Below, in pieces: positions 8,430 to 16,810 of a DNA stretch of 64,000 bases; position 1 is the first letter of the stretch; every line of letters starts with the position of its first letter. Below the pieces are notes generated by a model. The model saw nothing but the letters and a program-made list of their open reading frames with translations, ran no database searches and was not told the origin of the DNA. Both the position numbers and the translations under genes were made by a program. The stretch spans positions 248,001-312,000 of the forward strand of contig NZ_BAABBO010000007.1 in the NCBI RefSeq assembly GCF_039538005.1. Reading direction: 5' to 3'. This DNA comes from Allohahella marinimesophila. Lineage in GTDB: Bacteria > Pseudomonadota > Gammaproteobacteria > Pseudomonadales > Oleiphilaceae.

Positions 8430-10220
8430 TCAGGTGTTCCCGTAAATGAGATAACAATCACGCCCCGCATGTTTTGCCTTGTAAAGCGCATCATCGGCCC
8501 GTTTGATCAATAGCTCTGGAGCCTCATCTACCTGCGGGACCATGGTGGCAATGCCCTGACTCACCGTAATGGCGAGCTCCTCTTTTCCAATCGGAAACGG
8601 GTGCATCGCCAAGCGCTCTTTGATGCCACCCGCAACAGTCTCTGCGCCTTCAGAATCAGTGCCAGGCAGCACCACCGCAAACTCCTCACCGCCATAACGC
8701 ACCACGACATCGGTGGGCCGCAGCACGGCCGCATTCAAGTGCCGCACCAGGAATATGAGGCAATCATCACCAATCTGATGACCATAGGTGTCGTTAAACA
8801 ATTTGAAACGATCGATATCCAGCATGATCAATGAAATCGTGGTTTGCTCTCGAGTAGCCCGCTGCCATTCCGACACGAGCTGCTCGTCAAAGTAGCGACG
8901 GTTGAGTGATCCGGTCAGCGGATCCAGGTTGGACAGTTGCTGGAGCTTTTCATTCGCCTGCTCAAGTTCCCGTGTTCGCTCTTTGACACGCACCTCCAGC
9001 CGCGATGTCGCTTCGAGTTGTGCCTCTTCCGTCTCGTCCCGGAGCACCTTGATTCGGAAGGCGAGGGCAAATGACAGCAGCACGAGCTGGGCCAACGAGC
9101 CAATCTGTTGGCCATTTTCGGTGAGCGGGTTCAAAGGGAGAAGTCCGAACTTGTTCAGAATCATCAAGGCCGTGCCTATGAGAAGCGCAGCGAAGGCAAT
9201 GCTGTAATGGACAGCCGGTTTGTAACCCCGGTACCAAATATAAAGGCCGGTGCCCAGCGCGACCAGAACGGACACAAAACCAAGTGCTGCGGCCAGCTGG
9301 ATGATATAACGATAGGGGGCGAGCAGGGTGAGCAGGCCGCCGACTCCGGCAATCGCGGACAGACCCCAGAAGAGTCTGCGCGAGTAATACCGCACATTCA
9401 GAAAGCTGATGGTGAACCAGATGCCGAAGAGCGATGCCATGGCGACGAACACGCCGGTAAGTTTGTCCTGAAGCCAGGGCGATTCCGGCCAGAGAAACTG
9501 GTAGGCGAATCCGTGCAGACTCAGCTGGAAGCCACCAACCGCCAGAACCAGCATCACATACAGCAGGTAAGCCCGGTCGCGTGTCGAAAACAGAATAAAC
9601 AGGTTGTAAATCAACATGACCGCAATCACGCCAAAGTACATGCCCTGGAGGCCGAGTAGTGTTTGCTCGTTCTGGAACAACGCCGCCGGGGTAGTGATGG
9701 CCAGCGGCATCTGAACCGCACTCGAAGACTGAATCTTCACGTAAACGCTCACCACTTCTTCAGAACCCAATGTCAGCGGAAACAGAAAGTTTCTGTAGTC
9801 TATCGGGCGCTGCTTGAATGGTCGTCTGTCGCCGGTCTGATAATGCTCCGTCAGGCGACCATCCTGTAGAAAGTAGACGTCGACGTAATCGAGAAGCGGA
9901 TAACCCAGCTCCAGTATCCACGCTTGCTCGATAGCCTTCTGCTGAAGGTCGGCGCGAAACCAGTACGTGGCTTCGGAGAAACCAAAACTCGCGCTCGTGG
10001 CCTTTACCTCTTGCCACTCGTCATTCGGGATGGCTTGAATCGAATCAATATCCAGTTTGGCCTCTGTATCGATCAAAAACTCAAAATGGCCGCCAATATT
10101 GTAAGGCAGGGCATCCGGAGGTAGAGATATCGAATGAGGGGCACCGATCACCGACCCTGCATACAGGGTAAAGACGGCCACTATCGAGACCAGAACATGG
10201 CGGAGAGATGTGTTGCGCAT
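8430..10220 (-). CDS. Diguanylate cyclase with 7TM-DISM sensor
   Basis: This 596-residue membrane protein makes c-di-GMP from two GTP. A signal peptide (cleavage near GSVIGAP) is followed by an extracytoplasmic 7TMR-DISMED2-type beta domain of about 130 residues. Seven hydrophobic helices follow (about residues 190-385), then a coiled coil rich in Glu/Arg (LEVRVKERTRELEQANEKL) and a GGDEF domain. The active site is GGEEF at 510-514. An intact RxxD inhibitory site (RPTD) lies five residues before it, so product inhibition is expected. The ligand of the outer domain is unknown, though this domain class is thought to bind carbohydrates or other small molecules. It reads toward the BCCT gene and is probably monocistronic. 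Confidence 0.9.
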   Translation of the reverse strand: MRNTSLRHVLVSIVAVFTLYAGSVIGAPHSISLPPDALPYNIGGHFEFLIDTEAKLDIDSIQAIPNDEWQEVKATSASFGFSEATYWFRADLQQKAIEQAWILELGYPLLDYVDVYFLQDGRLTEHYQTGDRRPFKQRPIDYRNFLFPLTLGSEEVVSVYVKIQSSSAVQMPLAITTPAALFQNEQTLLGLQGMYFGVIAVMLIYNLFILFSTRDRAYLLYVMLVLAVGGFQLSLHGFAYQFLWPESPWLQDKLTGVFVAMASLFGIWFTISFLNVRYYSRRLFWGLSAIAGVGGLLTLLAPYRYIIQLAAALGFVSVLVALGTGLYIWYRGYKPAVHYSIAFAALLIGTALMILNKFGLLPLNPLTENGQQIGSLAQLVLLSFALAFRIKVLRDETEEAQLEATSRLEVRVKERTRELEQANEKLQQLSNLDPLTGSLNRRYFDEQLVSEWQRATREQTTISLIMLDIDRFKLFNDTYGHQIGDDCLIFLVRHLNAAVLRPTDVVVRYGGEEFAVVLPGTDSEGAETVAGGIKERLAMHPFPIGKEELAITVSQGIATMVPQVDEAPELLIKRADDALYKAKHAGRDCYLIYGNT

Positions 10221-10529
10221 TCTTAACCTGTAGTAGATAGCGAATGATATCGAATCGAGAATGGCCGAACTTTCAGCGAAACATTGATTCAGTTTAGGCA
10301 GACTTCTTCATGAGCGCGCAAGGAATGATTTTTTCATGGGCAAAGATCGCATTCGCGGATCTTAGGAGTAGACCCTCTGACAACCAGCCTGGCACCCATG
10401 AGCTGTTAAAACGATGTAGGATTTTTGCAACGGTGAGTAATGATGAGTATCGCCCGGACTTGCATCGCCTTTCCCCAAGGCAAGAACGGATACAGTACGT
10501 CGAGTCCCGTAGTTGCCGCCGAGAACCCA

Positions 10530-11024
10530 ATGATGAACAACAATCTACCCCCGAAGAGCCTCAAACCTTATATGCTTCACGAGGTTCCGCGGTCCATCTA
10601 TGTGCCTGCTCCTGGTCATCGTCAATCGAAAATCGATAAGGCCGAGAGAGCCTCATTTCTGAAGATGTTGAGACGCAAAGACGATAGCGTAAAGTCCGGC
10701 CAAACAGTCGCAGAACGGCCGGTGAGGATCACGTTGAGTGTTGCGACATGGCTGCGTGTGAGTTCCCAGGAGGAGCAACGAGCGACCCTGGTCCTCGTAG
10801 TGCGGCAAGAGAGCGGAGATTCCGGAATAAGAATTGACCAGCAGCTGTGCCGGCCCAATCAGTCAACGCTGTTCAGCGGCGAAGTAGAACTCGATACGAA
10901 GCGCCCACCGCTCAGTGTGCATCTGGCCCTGCTCGGCATAGATACTGGTCAAGCGGTCTATGTTGACGAACTCTTCGTGCAGCCAGTTCTGACGGAAGTG
11001 ATGTCTACTGCTCAGCGTGCCTGA
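10530..11024 (+). CDS. Hypothetical protein; paralogue of the relic at 8221-8428
   Basis: I do not recognise the family. The 164-residue product begins with a conserved LKPYMLHEVPRSIYVPAPGH block. It continues with charged sequence and then alternating hydrophobic residues (ITLSVATWLRV, ATLVLVVRQE, LSVHLALLGI, VYVDELFVQPV) that suggest a beta-rich domain. No signal peptide or membrane helix is visible. The start is uncertain: ATGATG at 10530-10535 aligns with the ATG of the broken copy. An in-frame ATG at 10440 would add a segment also partly conserved in that copy (RTCIAF). The last 20 bases overlap a candidate small gene on the other strand. Confidence 0.5.
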   Translation: MMNNNLPPKSLKPYMLHEVPRSIYVPAPGHRQSKIDKAERASFLKMLRRKDDSVKSGQTVAERPVRITLSVATWLRVSSQEEQRATLVLVVRQESGDSGIRIDQQLCRPNQSTLFSGEVELDTKRPPLSVHLALLGIDTGQAVYVDELFVQPVLTEVMSTAQRA

Positions 11025-11166
11025 TCCAGGTCCCGCTCATCAGGGATTCTGGATAGCTGTGCCAGTTCAGACCTGTCAGTCGACGTAGACGCTCCAGAGC
11101 ATCCCCTGGTCGTTTCACCTGCAAGTGCAGGACCTTTCTGCTATCCGGATCCTTTCTATCGCTCAT
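11005..11166 (-). CDS. Candidate 53-residue small protein
   Basis: The frame runs from ATG (complement of 11164-11166) to TAG (complement of 11005-11007). A strong ribosome site, GGAGAGAACG, lies directly before the ATG. The product begins MSDRKDPDSRKVLHLQV, continues with a probable amphipathic helix (PGDALERLRRLTGL), and contains GLNWHSYPESLM. Codon choice looks normal for the genome. I do not recognise a family. The 3' end overlaps the convergent hypothetical gene by 20 bases. The ribosome site and helix pattern are the main reasons for calling it. Confidence 0.45.
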   Translation of the reverse strand: MSDRKDPDSRKVLHLQVKRPGDALERLRRLTGLNWHSYPESLMSGTWIRHAEQ

Positions 11167-11476
11167 CGTTCTCTCCATGCGAAGACCATGACCCGCCAGG
11201 TCAGAATCTTCGCACCATCCCTAACCCTGCGAGAATATGATTCAAATATCGGGCCAGAATTCAAGGCGTTGATTTCTAACAGCGTAATCTCGAGCAGTAG
11301 AGTGTCTGGTCGAATATGTGTCGCAGGGCGACACATTCTGCCGAGTTGCGGCTCACGAGCAGCTTTTTTATGAGAGGCTAAGCTTGAAGTAATATGATCG
11401 TCATCATGCTGAGGAGCCAAAGAGCGATTTCATGGTATATTGCTCCTGATAAGCCTAGCCAAGGAACCCGTACCCA
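11167..11476 (+). promoter_or_regulatory. Intergenic region with extended -10 promoter for the desaturase
   Basis: No convincing gene is seen in these 310 bases. TATATT at 11436-11441 is preceded by TGG, giving an extended -10 element (TGnTATATT) without a clear -35. This predicts a start near 11448. AAGGAA at 11460-11465 is the ribosome site for the desaturase ATG at 11477. The region before 11400 holds no structure I can interpret. Confidence 0.45.
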
Positions 11477-12643
11477 ATGACCCAACAAGACCGACCGCCT
11501 ATCAACTGGCCGGCCACCCTTATGTTCATTATGACGACATTGCCTGTGCTGTTCGTTCTACCCTGGTATCTATGGGAGTTCGAGGTCAGCGCTGCCGCTT
11601 GGATCGCCGCAGGCCTCCTGTGGATGGCGACCGGCATGGCGATTACCGCTGGCTACCATCGCCTATGGGCGCATAAGGCCTATAAAGCCCACCCGATAGC
11701 CAAGTGGGCGCTCGCAATCTTCGGCGGCATGGCGCTGCAGAACAGTATCCTGATCTGGGCTACTGGACATCGCAGTCACCATCGGCACGTGGACCATAAG
11801 GATAAAGATCCCTATTCGGCAGAGCGGGGCTTCTGGTTCTCACACATGGGCTGGATGATCCGGAAATATCCTTCGTCGGATCTCGATTACAACGGCATGC
11901 CGGATCTTGTCAACGACAGGGTGGTGATGACGCAGCACCGTCACTACCTCTGGTTCGCGCTGGTGCCGAACTTCGCCATTCCGATGGGGCTGGGGCTGGC
12001 CTTCGGCGACTTCTGGGGCTTCGTGCTGATTGCCGGCTTCCTGCGTATTGTCGTCTCCCATCACGCGACCTTCTTCATCAATTCGCTCGCGCACATGTGG
12101 GGCCGCCAGCCCTATACCACGGCGAACTCGGCGCGCGACAATGACCTGCTGGCGCTCTTTACCTGGGGCGAGGGTTATCACAACTATCATCACATCTTCC
12201 AGTATGACTATCGCAACGGTATCCGCTGGTGGCAGTTCGATCCCACGAAGTGGAGCATCTGGGGCATGTCCAAACTGGGCCTGACCAGCGAGCTCAAGCG
12301 TGTACCTGAGATAAAGATCGAGCAGGCGCGAGTGAACCGTGAGCTCGAGCGCATGAACGAAGCCCTGCAGGCCAGAGAAAGCCACAGCCTCATCGGCGAA
12401 TGGCGCCATCAGATCGATACCGAGTGGGTGCATTTCAAGGACACGCTCGCTCAGTGGGCCGACCTGCAGAAGTCGCGAATTGAGGCCGCCCGCGAACAGG
12501 TCCAGGAAACCTGGGAGCACAGCGACATCAAGAGCCGCATCGACGCGATCGATATCGAAAAGGCACTGCGCCAGCAGCGCATGCGCTTGCGCACCTTGTA
12601 CCGCGAGTTTGAGCTCGCGACAGCTGACGCTCGACCTGCATAA
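11477..12643 (+). CDS. Acyl-CoA/acyl-lipid delta-9 type fatty acid desaturase
   Basis: This 388-residue membrane di-iron desaturase introduces a double bond into a saturated acyl chain. The three histidine boxes are HRLWAH (61-66), HRSHHRH (98-104) and HNYHH (235-239), and the conserved GEGYHNYHH context matches stearoyl-CoA-type enzymes. Hydrophobic helices lie around residues 13-57, 75-95 and 158-195. The last 110 residues or so are highly charged and predicted coiled coil (EQARVNRELERMNEAL, ESHSLIGEWRHQID, EKALRQQRMRLRTLYREF). This tail is longer than in the minimal enzyme and may mediate assembly. The upstream extended -10 promoter and downstream hairpin make it a single-gene unit, probably for membrane fluidity control. 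Confidence 0.9.
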   Translation: MTQQDRPPINWPATLMFIMTTLPVLFVLPWYLWEFEVSAAAWIAAGLLWMATGMAITAGYHRLWAHKAYKAHPIAKWALAIFGGMALQNSILIWATGHRSHHRHVDHKDKDPYSAERGFWFSHMGWMIRKYPSSDLDYNGMPDLVNDRVVMTQHRHYLWFALVPNFAIPMGLGLAFGDFWGFVLIAGFLRIVVSHHATFFINSLAHMWGRQPYTTANSARDNDLLALFTWGEGYHNYHHIFQYDYRNGIRWWQFDPTKWSIWGMSKLGLTSELKRVPEIKIEQARVNRELERMNEALQARESHSLIGEWRHQIDTEWVHFKDTLAQWADLQKSRIEAAREQVQETWEHSDIKSRIDAIDIEKALRQQRMRLRTLYREFELATADARPA

Positions 12644-12648
12644 TCATC

Positions 12649-12700
12649 CCGGGCCGTGTGCGCTGATGCCGCGGCCCGGCAGTTCCGTCTGTTTCCTTTT
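12649..12700 (+). terminator. Rho-independent terminator of the desaturase gene
   Basis: CCGGGCCG at 12649-12656 pairs with CGGCCCGG at 12672-12679. A T-rich tract (GTCTGTTTCCTTTT) follows and reaches the stop of the convergent TauE gene. Confidence 0.65.
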
Positions 12701-13664
12701 ACACTAAAAGCGCTTTGTATAAATTGAATACTGATATCCCGCTGATTAACATCCCGACCAGTACTAGCAGGGTTCTGGTCGAGAACTTTTTGCACGCGTA
12801 AGCTGCAAACGGCGCGGCGAATAAACCACCCACAATCAAACCCGCTACTACATGCCAGATGGTTTCATCGACCAGGATGAAGAGCGATGCGGCGCTGGCC
12901 AGAGTCAGAAAAAACTCAGCGAAATTTACCGATCCGATCGTAGTGCGTGGGTCGTGGCCTGTGCCGACCAGTGTCGTGGTCACTACGGGTCCCCAACCGC
13001 CTCCGCCATAGGTATCGACAAAACCGCCCAGTAGCGCAAGTTTGCCAACATGCCTCGGCTCGTCCTTCCTCGTTGCAATGTGTTTGCGGAAGGCTTTGCT
13101 CAAAACATAGACACCCATCAACAACAGATATGCCGTGATAAAGGGCTTGAGGGTGTTACCGTCGATCTGGGTGACGAGTACCGCGCCGAGCAGGCCGCCA
13201 ACAATGCCGGGGATCAACAAGCGGATAAATAATCTTATATCGACGTTGCCAAATTTAGCGTGAGACACGCCCGATACCCCGGTAGTAAAGACCTCGGCCA
13301 TGTGAACCGAGGCCGTGGCCAGCGCAGGAGAAGCGCCGGTAGCGAGTAGAAAGCTAGTAGAGGTGAGTCCATAAGCCATGCCGAGTGCTCCATCGACGAC
13401 TTGAGCGAGCAAGCCAACCAGAACTGCATTCCAGAACATTGAGTCGTTGAAGGTGTTGCCGATGGTAGTGACACCTGCATTCCAACTATCGCCAAATACC
13501 TGTGCGGTTCCGGCAGCGACAAGTCCAGTCAGTGTCAGTATTGCAAACCACATGGCAGTGCGGATAACAGGGTGCAGCGGGATCTGCTCTATAGGCGGTA
13601 TGCCGAGCGCCTCGTGTTCCTGGTTGATGACTGTGTCAGATAGATCGAGGTTGCGAATTTTCAT
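12699..13664 (-). CDS. Sulfite exporter TauE/SafE-family permease
   Basis: This 321-residue integral membrane protein has about eight hydrophobic segments. The two family signature blocks are VDGALGMAYGLTSTSFLLATG (in the first repeat, residues 88-108) and GGFVDTYGGGGWGPVVTTTL (in the second repeat). Members export sulfite, sulfoacetate or other small anions, and the substrate here is unknown. An extra N-terminal cytoplasmic segment of about 35 residues (MKIRNLDLSDTVINQEHEA) and a first helix precede the core. It converges on the desaturase and shares the terminator region with it. No sulfur-metabolism gene is adjacent. Confidence 0.85.
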   Translation of the reverse strand: MKIRNLDLSDTVINQEHEALGIPPIEQIPLHPVIRTAMWFAILTLTGLVAAGTAQVFGDSWNAGVTTIGNTFNDSMFWNAVLVGLLAQVVDGALGMAYGLTSTSFLLATGASPALATASVHMAEVFTTGVSGVSHAKFGNVDIRLFIRLLIPGIVGGLLGAVLVTQIDGNTLKPFITAYLLLMGVYVLSKAFRKHIATRKDEPRHVGKLALLGGFVDTYGGGGWGPVVTTTLVGTGHDPRTTIGSVNFAEFFLTLASAASLFILVDETIWHVVAGLIVGGLFAAPFAAYACKKFSTRTLLVLVGMLISGISVFNLYKALLV

Positions 13665-13789
13665 GATAGCGGGCGTCCGCGCCTTGTGTTGAGTCAGCGT
13701 ATGCTATTGAGATCGCGGCATTTCGAGAAATACTGAAGAGCTATCAGGGTATATCCAAAAGAGATAACAAGAAATTTATTTATAATCGA

Positions 13790-14047
13790 ATGGAACAAGT
13801 GAGGCAATTAGCTGCCACAGCAGCTCGCGAGCAGGCTCTGCAGATGTTAATTTGCTTCAATCTGCTCGATAGACGAACTGGGAGGAGATCCCCGACCGAG
13901 CGGGCGTCTCTGTATGGCTTGGGAAGCGGACAGGTGGATATATCTTTACTTGCCTCTACGCTTATTACACCAAGTGTTCAGTTGTGGACGCTGGATAAGC
14001 ATTTTCTTCAAAATGGCCCAACGGTTCGCCATTGCCTACGAGGTCTT
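13790..14047 (+). pseudogene. Degenerate VapC-type PIN-domain toxin remnant
   Basis: The translated region contains REQALQMLICFNLLD, then RASLYGLGSGQVDISLLAST and ITPSVQLWTLDKHF. These match the second half of VapC toxins, where the pattern is LxGxGxGxVDxxLLAS...LWTxDKRL. The matching Asp of VDxxLLAS and the TxDK aspartate are two of the acidic metal ligands. The N-terminal half, with its LVDTSVWI strand and first catalytic Asp, is missing. No VapB antitoxin gene lies upstream. The frame runs without a stop into the PilZ gene, but a better start for that gene exists at 14048. This is probably a relic of a toxin-antitoxin locus with no activity. Confidence 0.6.
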
Positions 14048-14425
14048 ATGAGTTTAAATCCAGAAACCGAGCAGAGAAAACTCCCTAGACTCCTGTGCTC
14101 CGAGGGCTTCAGTGCCAGCAAGGTCGTATTCGGTGACCAGACATTCGAGCTCGAGTCAATTAACTACACCCACGACGGCATGGCTCTGTTCAAGTCTGAT
14201 CCGCTGCCTGAGGTCGATACTTTTTTTATCAGCTTCAACTACCCGGTCGACGGCCATCTCGTGGAGATTAGCGAATTACCTTGCATCCTCGTGCACGTTC
14301 GGGATACAGATAACGGTTTTTACTACGGCGCGTCCTTTGACCTTGAAGCAGCCACTTCGCAACAGATCTCTGATCTGATCCGTATCGAGGAAGAAATTGC
14401 TGTTGAACAGGATCGCGCCAGATAG
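14048..14425 (+). CDS. PilZ-like domain protein (putative c-di-GMP receptor)
   Basis: This 125-residue protein resembles a stand-alone PilZ domain. It starts with QRKLPRLLCSEGFSA in the position of the RxxxR c-di-GMP loop, follows with ELESINYTHDGMALF in place of the D/NxSxxG motif, and ends with GFYYGASFDLEAA. The RKLPR arrangement keeps two arginines four residues apart. The second motif, NYTHDG, is close to the NxSxxG consensus. ATG 14048 follows ACGAGG and is the likely start. A PIN-like relic is in frame upstream. The acyltransferase gene begins nine bases after the stop, so the two are probably co-transcribed. Confidence 0.65.
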   Translation: MSLNPETEQRKLPRLLCSEGFSASKVVFGDQTFELESINYTHDGMALFKSDPLPEVDTFFISFNYPVDGHLVEISELPCILVHVRDTDNGFYYGASFDLEAATSQQISDLIRIEEEIAVEQDRAR

Positions 14426-14434
14426 AATTCCCGC

Positions 14435-15580
14435 ATGAATCAATTCGACGATATTCGGCCCTATTTCGATGAGGAAGTGCGCGCCGTCCTGAACAACCTG
14501 CTGAACGACGCCGAATTACTTCGCTTGATAAGCCGGTCCAACGCGCCGTGGTTGGCAGAGAAAGTACCCTCGCTTGCCCGGTGGGGCACTCGGCTTCTGC
14601 TTTCGGCCAGGTTGCGGCACGTTCATAGCGTGGCTGATTTGCAGCGGATAGTGGCTGTTTATATGGCACAAACCGTCGCGAAGACCACTACATCGCTGAC
14701 AGTAAGCGGCCTTGATAAGCTCTCTCCCACCCAAGCCTATCTCTTCATCTCGAATCACCGTGACATCGTACTGGATCCCGCTCTGATGAACTTTGCGCTG
14801 GATCAGGCCGGGTTTGCGACTGTTCGCATCGCGGTGGGCGACAATCTCCTCAAGAACCGACTGGTCGGTGAGATCATGCGGCTCAACAAGAGCTTCATCG
14901 TCAAGCGTACGGTCAGCAGTCCACGAGAACTTCGCGACACTTTCATGACCTTGTCGAGCTATATCAATGGCTCGATCGCCGACGGCCACTCTATCTGGAT
15001 CGCCCAGCAGGAGGGCAGGGCAAAGGATGGCATCGACCGCACCGATCCCGCCATTATCAAGATGTTCAATATGAGTCAGAAGCAGACCGGGGCCACGTTC
15101 AGTGACGTGATACGGCGGCTCAATATCGTACCGGTAAGTCTTTCCTATGAATATGATCCCTGCGACACCGCCAAGGCCCGAGAGCTCGAGATGCGAGCCC
15201 GTACAGAGGTGTATGAGAAAGCGGAGAACGAGGATATCGACAGTATTATCAGCGGCATCACGGGCTTCAAGGGCCGAGTTCATATAGGCTTCGGTGAGCC
15301 GCTGGCCGAGATCTACGAGTCACCCAGGGCGGTGGCAGAGGCCATTGACGCTCAGATTCTGCACAACTATCTGCTCTTTCCATCCAATTATCTGGCCTAT
15401 CAGAAGTTGCGCCAGGCAAATCCAGAACGCGTCCTGCCAGCAGTTGAGGCAAGATACAGCGCAGACCAGATGCTCGCTGAAACAAGAACTTTTGAGCTGA
15501 GGTTGGCACAGTGTGCTGACAATTTGAGGCCGTATCTGCTGGCTATGTACGCCAACCCAGTCATCAGCGCGTTGCGGTAG
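14435..15580 (+). CDS. Glycerol-3-phosphate/1-acylglycerol-3-phosphate acyltransferase-like protein
   Basis: This 381-residue protein has the PlsC-superfamily acyltransferase core. The catalytic histidine sits in ISNHRDIVLDPALMNFAL, the substrate-binding motif is QQEGRAKDGIDRTDPAI, and a later NIVPVSLSYEYDP corresponds to the conserved proline motif. The core spans about residues 85-290. The remaining 90 residues are helical and of unclear role. The large size and the NHRDIVLD motif separate it from standard PlsC. It probably acylates a glycerolipid precursor at the inner face of the membrane. It follows the PilZ gene by nine bases, which hints at a link between c-di-GMP and lipid synthesis, but this is inference. 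Confidence 0.75.
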   Translation: MNQFDDIRPYFDEEVRAVLNNLLNDAELLRLISRSNAPWLAEKVPSLARWGTRLLLSARLRHVHSVADLQRIVAVYMAQTVAKTTTSLTVSGLDKLSPTQAYLFISNHRDIVLDPALMNFALDQAGFATVRIAVGDNLLKNRLVGEIMRLNKSFIVKRTVSSPRELRDTFMTLSSYINGSIADGHSIWIAQQEGRAKDGIDRTDPAIIKMFNMSQKQTGATFSDVIRRLNIVPVSLSYEYDPCDTAKARELEMRARTEVYEKAENEDIDSIISGITGFKGRVHIGFGEPLAEIYESPRAVAEAIDAQILHNYLLFPSNYLAYQKLRQANPERVLPAVEARYSADQMLAETRTFELRLAQCADNLRPYLLAMYANPVISALR

Positions 15581-15837
15581 TGCCAGTTTAATTGACGGTG
15601 GCGGACCGCAGTCATCTGGCAATCATCGATTGAGTATATAACCTTTTCCGTATACCGATTCGACAGAAGAGGCAGGTCGCGAAATGAAATTGCCTCGATT
15701 TTTCTGCACCCAGGGTTGCCCGAGACTCTTTTGTACCTTCTGCTACACTCAGAACAGAAGATGTGAGGCGTCCTGTATCAACTCAGGCCCGAAGCGTGTG
15801 CCTCCTCGCCAGATGCCAGATGCCAGGTATGAGACGA

Positions 15838-16758
15838 ATGTCGGACCAACAATTCCTCATGGGTAAAGTTCTGATTGTGGATGACAATCCGCAGCTGATT
15901 AAGATGTTGAGCGCCATCCTTCGGGGGATCTGTACGGTCAGTTTTGCCTTGAGCGGCGAAGAAGCTCTGAAAGTCGCAGCCCAACAGAAGCCACAAGTCA
16001 TTCTGCTCGATATGCAGTTGCCGGGTATGAACGGTTTCGAAACGTGTAGGGCGCTCAAGAGTTCGGCAGAGACCTGCAATGCTGCCATTTTGTTCCTGAC
16101 GGCGCACTCTGAAAGCGATTTTGAAGTGAAAGCGCTCGAGCTGGGCGCCGTCGACTTCATCGCAAAGCCTTTCAACTCAGCCGTTGTTATGGCAAGAGTC
16201 AAGACGCAGCTGCTATTAGCCGCACAGACTGAGACTTTGCGTCAATACGCTGAGCGTGACGCGCTGACTGGCCTCTACAATCGTCGCTATTTCGACAAGA
16301 AGCTAGACGAGGAAGTCGCCTGGCATCGGCGGCAGGCCTTGCCGATGGCTGTCACCCTGCTGGATATAGATCACTTCAAACTTTACAACGACGGCTATGG
16401 CCATGTGGCCGGAGATCACTGCCTGCGGCAGGTAGCGGAGATTCTGTCTGAAAGCTTGCGAAGGCCAGGTGAATTTGTTGCACGCTACGGTGGTGAAGAG
16501 TTTTGCACTGTACACCCTTATAATGATAAGGAGCAGGCAGGAAAGATAGGCCAATACCTTTGTGAGCAGGTGAGAAAGGCCCAGATTCCCCAGGAGTTCT
16601 CGCCGACAGCCTCGTTTCTTACAGTTAGCGTGGGCACTGTGAGCTTCGTGCCAACTCTTGACATGAAGCTGCAGGATGTGCTCGCGTGTGCGGACAAAGC
16701 GTTGTACCTGGCAAAGCAAAGCGGCCGCAATACTGCACGGACCAATTCTTTTGCATAG
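15838..16758 (+). CDS. Response regulator with GGDEF output (diguanylate cyclase)
   Basis: This 306-residue protein has a receiver domain (residues about 11-125; acidic pair in VDDN, phospho-acceptor Asp58 in LLDMQLPG, Thr in FLTAH, Lys in AKPF) joined to a GGDEF domain. The active site is GGEEF at 218-222. The position of the RxxD inhibitory site reads RPGE, so feedback inhibition may be weak or absent. It resembles WspR/PleD-type regulators with one receiver. ATG 15838 follows GAGACGA, and an alternative ATG lies at 15859. It heads a four-gene signalling run, and the following hybrid kinase gene begins 52 bases downstream. It is a likely phosphorylation target of those kinases. Confidence 0.88.
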   Translation: MSDQQFLMGKVLIVDDNPQLIKMLSAILRGICTVSFALSGEEALKVAAQQKPQVILLDMQLPGMNGFETCRALKSSAETCNAAILFLTAHSESDFEVKALELGAVDFIAKPFNSAVVMARVKTQLLLAAQTETLRQYAERDALTGLYNRRYFDKKLDEEVAWHRRQALPMAVTLLDIDHFKLYNDGYGHVAGDHCLRQVAEILSESLRRPGEFVARYGGEEFCTVHPYNDKEQAGKIGQYLCEQVRKAQIPQEFSPTASFLTVSVGTVSFVPTLDMKLQDVLACADKALYLAKQSGRNTARTNSFA

Positions 16759-16810
16759 GTCGGGCTTGAGTTCTGAGGAGCGGACAGGTCCGGCGCCGAG
16801 CTCGCCTGTC

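Noticed and set aside
9108..9659. 183-residue open frame on the plus strand inside the diguanylate cyclase gene
   Set aside because: It is antisense to a well-supported transmembrane protein and rich in Gln/Gly/Arg without domain pattern; a shadow frame.
11840..12520. 226-residue minus-strand frame in the desaturase gene
   Set aside because: Composition mirrors antisense coding of the histidine-box protein and no family is visible.
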